A DNA stretch of 64,000 nucleotides from Calocera cornea HHB12733. Taxonomy: Eukaryota > Basidiomycota > Dacrymycetes > Dacrymycetales > Dacrymycetaceae. How positions within the stretch are numbered: position 1 is the first letter of the stretch; each line of letters begins with the position of its first letter. The notes under the pieces are model-generated. The model worked only from the letters and a program-made list of their open reading frames with translations. It did no database searches and had not been told where the DNA came from. Both the position numbers and the translations under genes were made by a program. Of this stretch, positions 48,299 to 59,800 are shown one piece after another. The stretch spans positions 461 through 64,460 of the forward strand of contig KV423957.1 of NCBI GenBank assembly GCA_001632435.1, written 5' to 3'.

Positions 48299-49569
48299 GC
48301 TCGCTCCGTTGGACAGTACACGAAGAGACCGTTAGTAGGTAGCCGGAGCACTGGATCGTCGAGGCAGACATCTGAAATTTTGGTGCCGATCAGGGCCCTT
48401 AAAGCTTGCCATGCTGACGCTTGGGCAACTTACACAGAGGAGGAATTTCCGTGACCTCTACGTGCGTTTAATGAGACTTCTGCTCCCGCTCGGGTGCATC
48501 AGCTCTCCCACTGATTGCTTCCGGTGCAATTGTGCTTAGGGGATGGATTTTGGGTAGCTTTCGCTTCCGGCCTTTATTTTGCTTCTGGGACAGCATTTAA
48601 TTCCTTGCCACAATATGCCTTCCTACTACATTGTACTTCCTCTACAATATCTACCTCCGATCAAATTATTTACTTCCGTTCTTCCGCTTGTCATCTTACT
48701 TCCGTGGAAATATTTGCTTCCGCTTTTTAATCTGCTTCCGCCTTTACCTTGCTTCCGCTCTATTACTTGCTTCCGTGTATAATCTGTTTCCGGACAAATA
48801 TGTGCTTCCGCTTGAGAAATTGCGTCCGTTACCGTATTTCGTTCCCTTGCTAAAATTTGTATCGGACAATAAATATGCCTCCGTTGGGTAGTTTGCTTCC
48901 GCTCTAACGGCTACTTGCGTCGGTTTATTTTCTCCCGGTGTCTACTTTGCTTCCGCTATATCATCTACTTCCGTCACTCAATATACTTCCGTCGTTTACA
49001 ATACTTCCGTCCTCTACAATACTTCCGTCAGTCAATATACTTCCGCTATCCAGTTTTCTTCCGGAAAAAGAGTTGCTTCCGGAAAGGTATCTGCTTCCGC
49101 TCTCTCAATTCGGTTCCGTAGTTTTCCTCCCGCTTCCACCGCGGCAGCCCAAATTTTGACTGTGAAGCCGCTGTGGGCCTAGCGGGCCCATATCCTAGTG
49201 TCTCCATAACCCTTCACTCCTTGTGGTCAGTCCTTCCATCACAGTTGCTTGCTCTCGTTCCAGCTCCCCCAGACTTTGACTGAGCATTGTGAGTACTATC
49301 CTCGATTTGATTGACTTTTGACCATGGTCCTTTCAATGATTAAAAGGTTTATACATGTTAGACTGCTGACAGCACACGCTGCATGCGGACAAATTGTCTT
49401 CAACCGCTGAGATCCACCCATTTCAAGTTTTCATACTTTGTCGTGATCCCCGTGCTGACTGCTTTCGATCAGATCACCTGAGCTCTATGTGTGCCATTGA
49501 TGTGTATAGTACAGTGCAAGGGGTATCTAACTATGAGATATGTCGTGACGCACAATTCAGTGCACTGTT
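48299..49569. other. Intergenic region containing array locus 4
   Basis: Upstream of ROK1 and downstream of JJJ1. 48480-49140 is the longest CTTCCG array; 49141-49569 shows nothing I recognise. Confidence 0.6.
48480..49140 (+). repeat. 18-bp CTTCCG-core array, locus 4
   Basis: About 33 units in one orientation. The best block, 48940-49110, has ten successive 18-nt units beginning GCTTCCGCTATATCATCT, ACTTCCGTCACTCAATAT and ACTTCCGTCGTTTACAAT. The core RCTTCCG(Y/G) is conserved, the last three or four bases tend to ATTT, ATAT or ATCT, and the middle varies. A few gaps of 26 or 36 nt are close to multiples of the period. Confidence 0.88.
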
Positions 49570-51512
49570 CTATCGCTTTCCCTTCTTGCTCTTGTTTCCA
49601 CCTGCCTTCCCCTTCTCGGGCTCGGCAGCAGCATGTCCAGTCTCTCGTACGTGCGCAAACAGTTTAGTTCGACTATCAAACTCGTCTCCACAGACGTTGC
49701 ACTTCTGTGTGTACACAATCAGTAGTGGAGCGATGTAGGACAGCTGCGGACTTGCCTGCACGCCAATACTAGCCTCCGCTGCTGCTGCTGCCTCCTTTTC
49801 TTTCTTCGCCGCCTCCCTGGCCCGCCGCTTATCCTTCTTAGATATTTCCACCTTGGATGGCGTAGATATGCCGCTGTCCGCGTCGTCCACAACCAGAGCG
49901 GCGGGCGTCCCGTTCCTATCCTCAGAAACAGGTGCGGCCTCCTCGGCTGGGGTAGACACTGCTTCGCTCTCCTCGTCCTCGTCGAGCCAGGCGCCCACAC
50001 GAGACTTCTTCTTCGCTTTCTTACTTCTCTTCTTCGGTATCCGCGGGGCCTCGTCGTCGTCTTCATCTGCTGCGACAGGGTCCGGTATCGGGTGTGGCGG
50101 CTCATCATCGATCTTCAGCTCTTCCAGTTTCAATTCCAACCCGTCTGCGTCCACGAGAGCATCTTTCCCCTGAACCTCGGTTGCAGTCTCCCCCGCCTCC
50201 GGCATGTCTTGCCCTCCAACCTCAAAGCCAAGCTCTTCCTGTTCCGCAAGCAGCTCTTCCCTCAGCCTCTCCACATTCTCAATGTGCCTCTTGCTCCGTT
50301 CATGACTTTCCCATGCCTTCTCACTTCTGAACGTCTTCCCGCAGGCGACACACTCCCACCCTTCCTCCTCTTCCTCCCAATCCTCGGCATTTACGACCTG
50401 GTCGGGCTGTGCCTGTTGCCATGCTTGCGGAACGTACTCGCGCAGTGCTTCAGCACGCTTAGCAGCTGCTTCGGCGGCAGCGGCATTGGATACCGCGGTA
50501 GCCGCCGCACTCTGAGAGGTAAGATAGGATTTGTAGCGTGGATCGCGCTTGCGGAGGAAGAGAGCCAAAGACTTCGCCCAAATCAGCCGAGGTCTCAGGA
50601 AGAACGAGCATTGCGACACATACCCGTACTGCATCATTGTAGTCCCTCCTCGCGTCATCCCTCAACTTCTTGTTCTCCTTCTCCATCGCCCTACGATACC
50701 TCCGATCTGGCGCTTCCCGGACGTCATAATGCTCGAACCAGGTGAACGACTTCTGAGTACTGAAGCTGGTCCATACCGCATAGAAAGCGCGGACGGTGTC
50801 CTCGTCAGATTTTGCGGTCCATGGTGTTGTGGAGTTGCCGAAAGACGGGTAGTTCAATGGCGCCGAGGAAAGCGAGTGCGCTTCTTCTTCTTCAGCAAGG
50901 CGGGCAAAGAGGTTACGATAGATACCATAGAACCCCTGCACAACCAGTCAGCTACCATAAACGAGATATTGAGAGGGAACGCATACATCTGGAGTGTCAT
51001 CGAATCCTTTCCAAAGGGTGATATCGAAGAACTTCATCAGATGACGTACAGTTAAGCCCGGGGCGTTGCCTCGGGCTCGCTTCTGTGTTCCCTGCTTGAT
51101 GTCCTCGAACACCTCCTCCGCATCTGGCTCAGGAGCCAAGTTCGCTCGATGATTGTCATACCACGCTCTCTCCTATAGTAGCCATGTCAGTACCTACCGA
51201 AGGTTGCGCATGGTATGGACATACCTGGTCGTCACTCAGCACCTCATAAGCCTGCTGGAGCACGGCAAATCGTTGCGTGGAAGCCTCGATATCATTGGGG
51301 TTCTTGTCGGGATGATGTACAAGTGCAAGCTTTCGGAATGCTTTCTGAGGGACACATTAGCAAGCTTGGAAAAGAGCACTGAGGAGGGGACGCACTCGTA
51401 TTTCATCGGTGGTCGCGGATTCCTCGACTCCCAAGAGAGTGTAGTAATCTTGGGTCTCTTCCTCTCCTTGTCCTGCGGCGTTATCATTGGTACGAGATTC
51501 CTGATTGCCCAT
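49570..51512 (-). CDS. JJJ1: J-domain ribosome-biogenesis protein JJJ1 (DNAJC21)
   Basis: Six exons (51512-51396, 51344-51225, 51172-50987, 50935-50624, 50571-49756, 49704-49570) encode 561 residues. A J domain at about residues 22-90 ([27 protein letters not shown] with the HPD triad) is followed by [20 protein letters not shown] and [22 protein letters not shown], both typical of Jjj1. Two C2H2 zinc fingers come last: [25 protein letters not shown] and [20 protein letters not shown]. The tail is Lys/Gly-rich. Jjj1 recruits Hsp70 to strip Arx1 and Alb1 from pre-60S particles in the cytosol. Intron 4 ends in AAG. Intron 5 (49755-49705) reads as GC-AG with a perfect AG|GCAAGT donor and CTGAT branch point. 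Head-to-head with the BRCT gene, 323 bp apart. Confidence 0.94.
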
Positions 51513-51835
51513 GGGCCCACTGGTGATGATAAATGGGGTATCGGTTCAGTGTCTATATAGTCGTATACCTGACCAGATAGCTGTCGCCCGACTGGATTAT
51601 CAACTTTCGCACGAGCGCTAACGGGGGTGACTTGCACTCAAAAACCCTTGCCCTTGCGTAATGTCCGAGGTGTGGCTGTGCCTTCAGGGCGCTTCCCCGG
51701 CGCGCCCAGACGCGCACGCGACGACGCGACCGGAAATCAAGCCGTGACTGCTCCGCGGTGCCCTCTCCAGTCGCGTCCTCCCATCCTCCCTCTACGCGTT
51801 CCCCTACCGTCCATCTCACATCGGGCTAAGCCGAC

Positions 51836-54800
51836 ATGCGCCGTGGCCATGGTTCGACCAAAGTGCCTAATGTCAAGTTGAGACCGCCACCGCTCAAGGA
51901 GAAAGTGAAGAGGAGAGCTGTTGAAGGTTCGCAGGTGCCCGACCCGTGGCGAGATAGACTACTGAGACACGCGCTACCTATCAGATGATGACTCTATGGA
52001 TGTCGATGAGGGCCCATCACGACCGTCTGCTTACAAGGACTACTCCAAAGGCGCCAAACCTTTCGCCAATGTGATCCTCTGCTCGACAGGGATCAAGGAC
52101 AAGGTAAGGACCAAGGGCGGTATCCTGCGACGCGTTCTCACATTGCTCAATAGGTTACTTTGTTCAAGCGCGCGACCGAGCTCGGGGCCGTCTGTCAACA
52201 CGATCTCACAAGCGATATTACTCATTTGGTTGCCACCGAAACTGGGAGCGCCAAGTACAACGTACGTATTGTCCATGTGCGTGCAGGAAGTGTGGCTTAA
52301 GACGCAGGGTAGTGCGCGATCGAAAATGGCATGATGGTTATGCTACCGGAATGGGTCGATGAGACGTATAAACTTTGGCTGGCTGGCGAAGACATCGACT
52401 TCGGCGAGGTATGCTTGCATTACTGACCGAGTAGCGTATGCTGAACGGCTGCCTAGTCCGTGCGGTTGTACCGCCTTCCTTTCCTTTCCGGGTTCAACAT
52501 TTGTCTGACAGGTGACATTGATGGTAACTCCGCAATATGCGAAGCGGGTCGTGTCTCACAATCTGTGACAGCGGACGAGCGACGAGAAACAAGCAGGCTG
52601 ATGGGCGTTCATGGCGGCGTATATTCGTCGAGCCTTACCAAGCAGTGTACACATCTCCTTGTCAGCGGTCATTCCTATGACGCGGTGAAGACTACGGAGA
52701 AGGTCAAGTTTGCCCTGAGGGTCAACAAAGAAGGCAAGGCGCGCATGCACGTTCTCTGGCTCGAATGGCTCTCAGACTGTATCGCCGTATCTGGTAACTC
52801 TGAATCTGACGCTTCACGAGGTACTGCTCACACTCCCATAGGAAAGCTTGACGAGAACAGTTATCGGATTGAGCTCGACAGACCCCAACCACGTGTGCCT
52901 CCTGTCACACATCACCGTAAGGGGCTGCCCCTTTCGAAACTGAATGTATGCTGAGAGACCTTCTAGAATTAACTCCTCTTAATTCGACCTCCTCGACTTC
53001 GACCAGTCAAACAGCTTTGCCACGGCCTCCGCCTCCGGCCATCACCGTCGACGTCTCCAAAGACCTACCAGAACTGGGGTTTGCACCCTCAATGAGCCAA
53101 CTGCAACGAAACAATCAGCAGCTGGCGTTATGGCAGCAACTGCGGCAAGCTAACCTTCCGGGCAGCTCCCAGTCTAATTCGCAGAAAAAGAGATCCAAGA
53201 TTTTCATCGACCTGCCTCCCCTTGATGAAGTCATGAATGCCGCTCCCTCACCGATCGATCTATGTGGCGCACCGGCCATCAGGCTGACAACGCCGATAGT
53301 CGATGAATCCAAGTCGATTCTCAGTCGCCTGGCTTTATCCAAGGCATCATCATTCAATCACACGCTGGACTCTGCGTCGAAACTCAGAGCCGCACCGTTC
53401 AACCACCCTGCCGTCGAGGTCGGTCCATCTACCCAGACTCCACAGCGCAAAAAGGCCATATTCGAAGGAATGACGTTTTGTCTTATCGGGGATGCCAAGA
53501 CCGCTGTCCTGGAAGGCGCTATCCAGTCGAGCGGTGGTATTGTCCTAAATCGAGATAGTCAGAGCTCCGAAGAAGGCGATGATCCGGCCTGGTTCATAGT
53601 CCGCTTGAACACGTACGTTTCCGTTCCACAACCGCGGTTCACAGCTGAACAACTGACTACAGGGGAGCGAGGCATCTACCGAAGGGTACTTCAAGCCGCA
53701 ACTTGGCAAAGTACGTGACAGAATGCTGGGTCGAAGAGTGCCTGCACGAGGAACGGGTCTGTGATCCAGGCGAACATGTCACCTTCCGGCCCATCCTCGT
53801 TTCGACGCCTATTCCCCATCTACGCCAACTGCGATTGCACATATCTGGACTGGAAGAGGGTAATTCGCTGTACACACAGCGTCTGGCCCGTACACTGGGC
53901 GCTCAAGTGGCGGTGGTCTTCTCGAAGAAGAGCACGACCCACTTGATCTGCGCTGCGCCATCTGGAGTCAAGTACGACCATGCTGTGCAGTGGGGCATCC
54001 CCACCTTGAGGCCGGATTGGCTGTATGATATGGCACGAACAGGTTGTATACCTGAAGTTTCGCGTTATGACGTGTCGGTCACTCCTCCAGCGAGACCCAT
54101 CGTTGGTGTCACGAATCATGGTGAGTGATGCATTGACCAACTAGCTGCGTGGGACTAAGCCTCTCAGTGCTTACCGTCTCTGCCCCAGCTCTAACGTTGC
54201 CGGTTTTGCCTTCTCCGCCACAGGAGAATGTGCAACCTCCCACTGTCGGTGCCCCTCCAGCCCTACAAGCGCCATCCTCCAACCCACGGTCGCGCGTATC
54301 GCAGCGGGGATCTCCGTCATCGCCCGTAATACGGCTGCGATTTAGCAAGTCCCCGAACAAGACCAGCACTAGCAGCACGCCTACTGAAGCTCTGAGCCAT
54401 CTGGCGGCGGCTTTGGGTGAGAAGAGAAAATCGTCCGAACCGGATGTGGAGGAGAAAGCGTTACCTGCGAAGAAGAGGACAAGACCAGTAACACGTGTCA
54501 AGGTACCTCCCATGCATAGTACGTATCGCTGCCTGCTGATGATCGAATGCAGAGCGGGGATATATCTGGACCATCCACATCCACAGGAAAAACAACTTTT
54601 GCCCCGCTGCAAGCGTACAACTTCGACGAGTCTGTCATAGCGGCGGCCGATACATCGGGAGAAGTCTCGTTCGAAGCCCCTTTGGGAGAGAGCATGCGAG
54701 TGACATATGAAGACCCAGAGTCGCGGGCGGAGAAGAGGAAACTGATGAAACTGATTGGCGCTCTACCGGAGAGTGTCGATCCTGCAGCTGCGTTGGAGAC

Positions 54801-54876
54801 TTTGGACTCACCGGTAGTGGGTGCTCGTCAACCTCGACCGCGCCCCCTCAACAGGAGAATCACGCGACAGTCTTAG
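51836..54876 (+). CDS. DPB11: Multi-BRCT replication checkpoint protein, Dpb11/Rad4/TopBP1 type
   Basis: Ten exons (51836-51926, 51985-52103, 52154-52261, 52313-52408, 52457-52523, 52572-52916, 52967-53612, 53663-54120, 54189-54502, 54553-54876) give 855 residues. BRCT1 (KPFANVILCSTGIKDKVTLF, TSDITHLVATETGSAKY, LPEWVDETYKLWLAGEDIDF) and BRCT2 (YRLPFLSGFNICLTGDID, LTKQCTHLLVS, VLWLEWLSDC) sit at the N-terminus. BRCT3 and BRCT4 follow a disordered linker (IFEGMTFCLIGDAKTAVLEG, YVTECWVEECLHE, LRLHISGLEEGN, KKSTTHLICAAPSGVKYDHA, LRPDWLYDMARTG). The order matches fission yeast Rad4/Cut5, which links CDK-phosphorylated initiation factors and the 9-1-1 clamp to origin firing and ATR signalling. The C-terminal ~180 residues are Pro/Ser-rich with LRFSKSPNKTS, a possible phospho-regulated tail. 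Intron 5 (48 nt) is in frame without stops. Confidence 0.92.
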
Positions 54877-55155
54877 CTATGAGCGTGGATTGTTCTCACA
54901 CTTGCTGCGGCTCGCAGCATGTTACCCCTACATTTTTGTACATATATCATTATTCAAGGTTGACTGTGGACGGAAGATGTCAGGGATGCGCGCAACATGA
55001 AAGAACAACAAGGAGTGGGGTGCGATCGGGGTCCCGAGCCTGTCGCGTGAACCGAACGCCCTGTGATCGCCCGGGTGGCGTCGACGACGGCCCTGCTTTT
55101 GCTCGCCTGCTCATCAAACGACGAGCTCACCCTCCCTCATTCCCTCCCCGCTACA

Positions 55156-56837
55156 ATGACACATCTCCTCCCTCCCAATCTCCTCAAGCTCTTCGCCCCG
55201 CGTCCACCGCTTCCCTATCTTCGCGCGGTAGGCAAGGATCCAAATAAGCCGAAACCGAAAAGCGTAAATGGCGTCGCAGACTTGCTAGCCCTGATCAAGG
55301 AGCAGAGCATTGTCGACACAGCCAAGAACGATGAACGCGAAGAAGGAGAAGAGGAACAGTTCACGTATGTGGAAGAGGTCAAGAGAAGTATACGACGCGA
55401 GGAGAGGACGAAACAGAGAGAGGAGAACATGGCAAAAGCAAAGGAGAGCTGTACGTCTTTGACCTCCCCGCTTAAGCGCCGCAACTAATACTTCAAATTC
55501 CAGACAAGCCTACCGAAGATCCCAACGCGCAAGGAGATCCATACAAAACGCTCTTTATTTCGCGACTAGTGGGTGCCATCGGCTTACGTCTTCTTCGGTC
55601 ACTAACGCGTGTTCGTAGTCAAAAAAGGTGACCGAAAAGGATCTCCGAAAGGAGTTTGAGCGTTATGGCGATATCGAACGAATACGGCTCGTACGTGACA
55701 CCAAAGGCAAAAGTCGAGGCTATGCCTTCATAGTGTATGAGCGGGAACGAGATATGAAAGGTTCGTATCTCACGCGGTAGCGGGTGCGGTGACTCACGTG
55801 TTCCGCAGCTGCCTACAAAGACGCGGAGGGCCTCGTTTTTCTTGGCAAGCGGATCCTTGTGGATGTCGAGCGTGGAAGAACTGTACGCGGCTGGCGGCCA
55901 CGTCGGCTGGGTGGCGGCTTAGGCGGTCGGCCGAAACCCATCGTCGCAGATGCCGCTCCCATACGTGGACCACCAAGCGGGGGTGGCTTCAGAGGCGGAT
56001 TTGGCGATCGCGGTGGGTTCAGCGATCGTGGCGGCTTCCGTGGTGGGCGTGGCGGATTCGGCGACCGGGGCGGCTTCCGTGGCGGAAGAGGAGGCGGATT
56101 CGGCGGCCCTCCAGGAGGCGGGTTTGGTGGCCCACCAGGCGGCGGCTTTGGAGGCGGCGGCGGTGGTGCATACGGCCCACCTGGGGCCGGAGGCGGCGGT
56201 GGTGGCTTTGGTGGTCCTGGAGGCGGGGGAGGATTTGGCGGCGGTGATCGTGGGGGCTTCGGCGATCGGGGCGGCGGTTTCAGAGGTGGCTTCAGGTGAG
56301 TATCGGGCAAGTACTTCTTTCCTCATTTGCCATGCATGATCGCCGCACCACGGTTATGCCTCGCGACGACTATTCGACCCCCTGGCAGCGACTCACCTGC
56401 ATAGAGGTTGCTCATCAAGGCCACCCGAAACTGCAGAGCTTGCTGGTTTTCGGACGATGATCTCACAATTCGTTCCGGAGCAGCTTCTCTCGCTTCTTGT
56501 GTGGTCCCTGCTCATCGTTTTACCGCGAAGCAATGTCCGCCCGACGATATCGACCTTCACTGCCTTGTTTCTCCAATTATACTTCCCTTATACCCTGACA
56601 TGTACTGATCAAAGGCTTCTCATCAACACCAGGGGTGGTCGTGGAGGGGGTATTGGATATCAAGGTGGCCCAGGCGGGGGCGGTGGCTTTGGTGGCGGTG
56701 GGGGAGGTGGCTTTGGCGGTGGAGGGGGAGGCTTTGGCGGCGGTGGCTTCGGAGGTGGTCCGCCTGGCGGTGGATTCAAACGAGAATATGATGGCGGTGA
56801 GGATGGGATGGACTCCAAGCGCCGAAGATATGACTAG
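55156..56837 (+). CDS. SNP1: U1 snRNP 70-kDa protein
   Basis: Five exons (55156-55450, 55504-55568, 55619-55760, 55809-56295, 56633-56837) give 397 residues. The U1-70K N-terminus is clear ([20 protein letters not shown], then an acidic/basic helix [17 protein letters not shown]). It is followed by one RRM with RNP2 LFISRL, the helix [20 protein letters not shown] and RNP1 [10 protein letters not shown], then [29 protein letters not shown]. The C-terminal part is unusually rich in GGF/RGG repeats and ends KRRRYD. The protein binds U1 snRNA stem-loop I during 5' splice-site recognition. The last intron is 337 nt, far longer than its neighbours, and its donor creates an in-frame TGA if retained. 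Confidence 0.95.
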
Positions 56838-59800
56838 ATATCGAGGCTCGGCGAGTTCATTCTGTGGTAAACGCTGCTCTCTCCTCTGTTGTCCTCTATA
56901 TCTGTAGTCGCATGTTGGTCGTTGCAAGGTAGTGTATAGCCGAGGTGGGTGTCTGCTGGTTAGCCTTTTGACATGCGGGTTTTCAAGGCGGCATTGGCGC
57001 CCAATATCATAACAAGGGTAAGGCGAGGTAATGCCACAGTGCTATCGGTTAACGCCACATTGCTATCGGTTAACGGTGGTCCCCGCAGCAGACAGCTGTG
57101 TTCTGTCTGGTCCGCTACAGCATACAGCCAAACCTGTCACTTCATATCCCGGTCACCTTGTATCACCTCCGGTTTCGTATCGCTCAGGGCATGCACCATG
57201 AAGATGCATAGTAGGATGACATAGTATATGCATCAGACCCTCCGGATTTGCATAATGCATCGCGCGGTGGGAGATTTTCATACTAAGATGCAAAGTGACA
57301 GGTGTGAAATATCCAAGGTAACAGAGGCGTTTACAGTTGGAACTTGTTCCGCATGTAGCTATTTTGATACATAATCATGTCTTGTACTACTTAATGGAGG
57401 CCTTGCCGTACCCCAAAGCGGCAGTCAGCTTGCCAGCATGCAAGTCGGACATTAAAATTGAGCTTAGCACCGACACAATTGCTTCCGTACCAGCTGCCAC
57501 TTGGAACCACCCGTCACTTTGCATCCAAAGTGCGAGGAATCTGTGTGATACAAATGCACAGGTTCGACTGTACATGGCAGGATTTACGCCCAGATATCCG
57601 GAAGAAGGAAAACAAACGTCAGGTGCAGGCTTTTTGTTTTTCGAAGGATCTGGTTTCTGCTCAGGGGAGCCCGATGTTTTACACATGTGTGTGGCTTGTC
57701 CGGCGCCTCAGCCATGTGCCGTCCTCAACAGCAATCAGTACCAAGTAACATGCATCCGGCTTCGGCACGCTTTGCGGGCGTTTGCTGTCATCGACATATT
57801 ATTGCCCGATGTGACCGGCGGAATGGCAGAAACACGGAATTCTAATCCGTCCCTAAAAACCTGGGGCAATAGTGAGGAAACACGGTGAGCAATGATTTCG
57901 CTCCTGCGGCTTCCGAGTACATGGCTTTTCAACGGCTACCAGGTTGCAGTGCACCCAAACGAGGGTTCGATACACTCTGGTAGAGCTTTCCACGCGAGCT
58001 TCGTACTACCAAGCAAGAGACCATTGGTCGGGGAAGTGTAGTTCGTCCGTCTATAATCCACACGAGAGGGCAGCATTGGGTGGAGGAATTACCCTGTTTC
58101 TGCACTGGCCCTTGAAAAGTGCCCGACCTGACAGAAGAGTGTGGTGAATAAGTGGCATGCTGGTACATTGCGGTCTGTCACTTCCCAAGCATATTAGCTC
58201 CGGGTGTCAAGCTAGTGCGTGCTTTACTTGGTTTATTTCGGAATCCTTAGCAGAATTCTTAGCGCAAGGATGTTCCCACGCTGACGTGCTTGGTTTTGTT
58301 GTCTCACAAGACTTGAGCGGCTCATCTCTTATGTGCCGCTCAGTGGTGTCAATTGAACAGAACCGAAACGTTGAAAAGTCCTGACAAAGTGTGGCATCTC
58401 GTCAAAGTGCATAGAGAGCAGAGGGGTATATAGCGCGTCTTGGGAAGAAGCTAGCCATGGGGGGCAGCTTGGCATGACCACGGTCGAAGAGCCACAGCTG
58501 TTTATTAAGGCACGTTAGATTTTATGTTTGAGGCGTTTTGTCGGGCAATGAATAGGGTTTCGGCATGCCATGCAATCTTCACCGAGATGCCACGTAGAAG
58601 CGCGGAATCATCAGCGTCCCGCTCGTCCGCCGATGCCAATGCAGTTTCACACTAGCCTAATCTTCAAGGCATTCGCATAACCGAGGGATAGGCAATGATG
58701 TCATCGATCAATGCCCGACATGCGTCGCTTAGCGATAGAAACTGCATTGCAATGTTTCCTGCACCATCGCTTTCACTGAAATCAGGCTTGCTCAGGGTAC
58801 CATTACGTGGCCACTCGTCCCTTCGGAAGAACATGGCCAAACAAAGTGAATACGCCGACCGTCGTTGTTCTGCGCCACATTTTACCTACAATTCCTCTTT
58901 CCGTGAATCGTGTCGTAGTCTCCAGGCAGTCACTTCCGTTATAACGAACGTGGAGAGCTAAACAGCGGATACTTCGCTCGCATGGCAATGCGACTGCCGA
59001 CTGAACACTCCTCCACTGAGGCCGTCGCTCCTTTCCATGCAAGACCAGTCTGTCTCTGGCGGACGAAGCAAAGTGCATATTCTGACTGCTCAAATGGCTA
59101 TATAGAAAGCCAGGAGGCTCCATCGGCGTGCAACCCCACGGGGAACATGAACAACCCTTCCACGACCGCCTGTTCCGTGTGGCGTTAGCGACCGAGCAGG
59201 CTCAGTCGCGGTATCGTTTGCCAAAACGAGTTATACTCTGGAGTCTTTAGGCACTATCGCCCGAGTACACGTTGTTTTGGGGCGTCCCACTGAGATGAGA
59301 GAATCCGGCCAGAATGGGACGTGTAACAGAACAGAAACAGAAACGGAAATACTTCGCGGATAAGGTACCGTGTCGCGGACCATTCGGGGGCTCGGCGCAG
59401 AGCATGCCGAAACGGAGGAGCTCGCGGAAGAAACCGCGGAGATTTAGGGCTTCCTTGGTGAAGCACGATCGCTCCACAAGTTGCGGGTGCCTGAAGAGGC
59501 GGCGCTGGCCACGCAGAGGCGAACCGGTGTAATCACTCGCCGGGGAAGGGATACTGTGTCTGGAATAGGACGGGCTTTATCTAATCGGGTCCCGGGCTCC
59601 TCTGCGGGATGCTTCCGTGAGACTCATGCCCGCGACATTACCCCGATCAGGTTACCGGAGGACCCTGACAAGAAAGGGCCAAGGCGAGGCGGGATCTTTG
59701 GATGTTGTGTAAGTGCGGTAAACTACAGCGCTCTAGCATTGCCATGTTGCAATAGGCTTCAGGAGAAGCGCGTTGCTCATGGTGCGTCGTACTGGGTCAC

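Noticed and set aside
48480..49140. CRISPR-like array (conserved core plus variable spacers)
   Set aside because: The conserved part is only 7 bp, the period is 18 bp, the host is eukaryotic and no cas-like genes are present.
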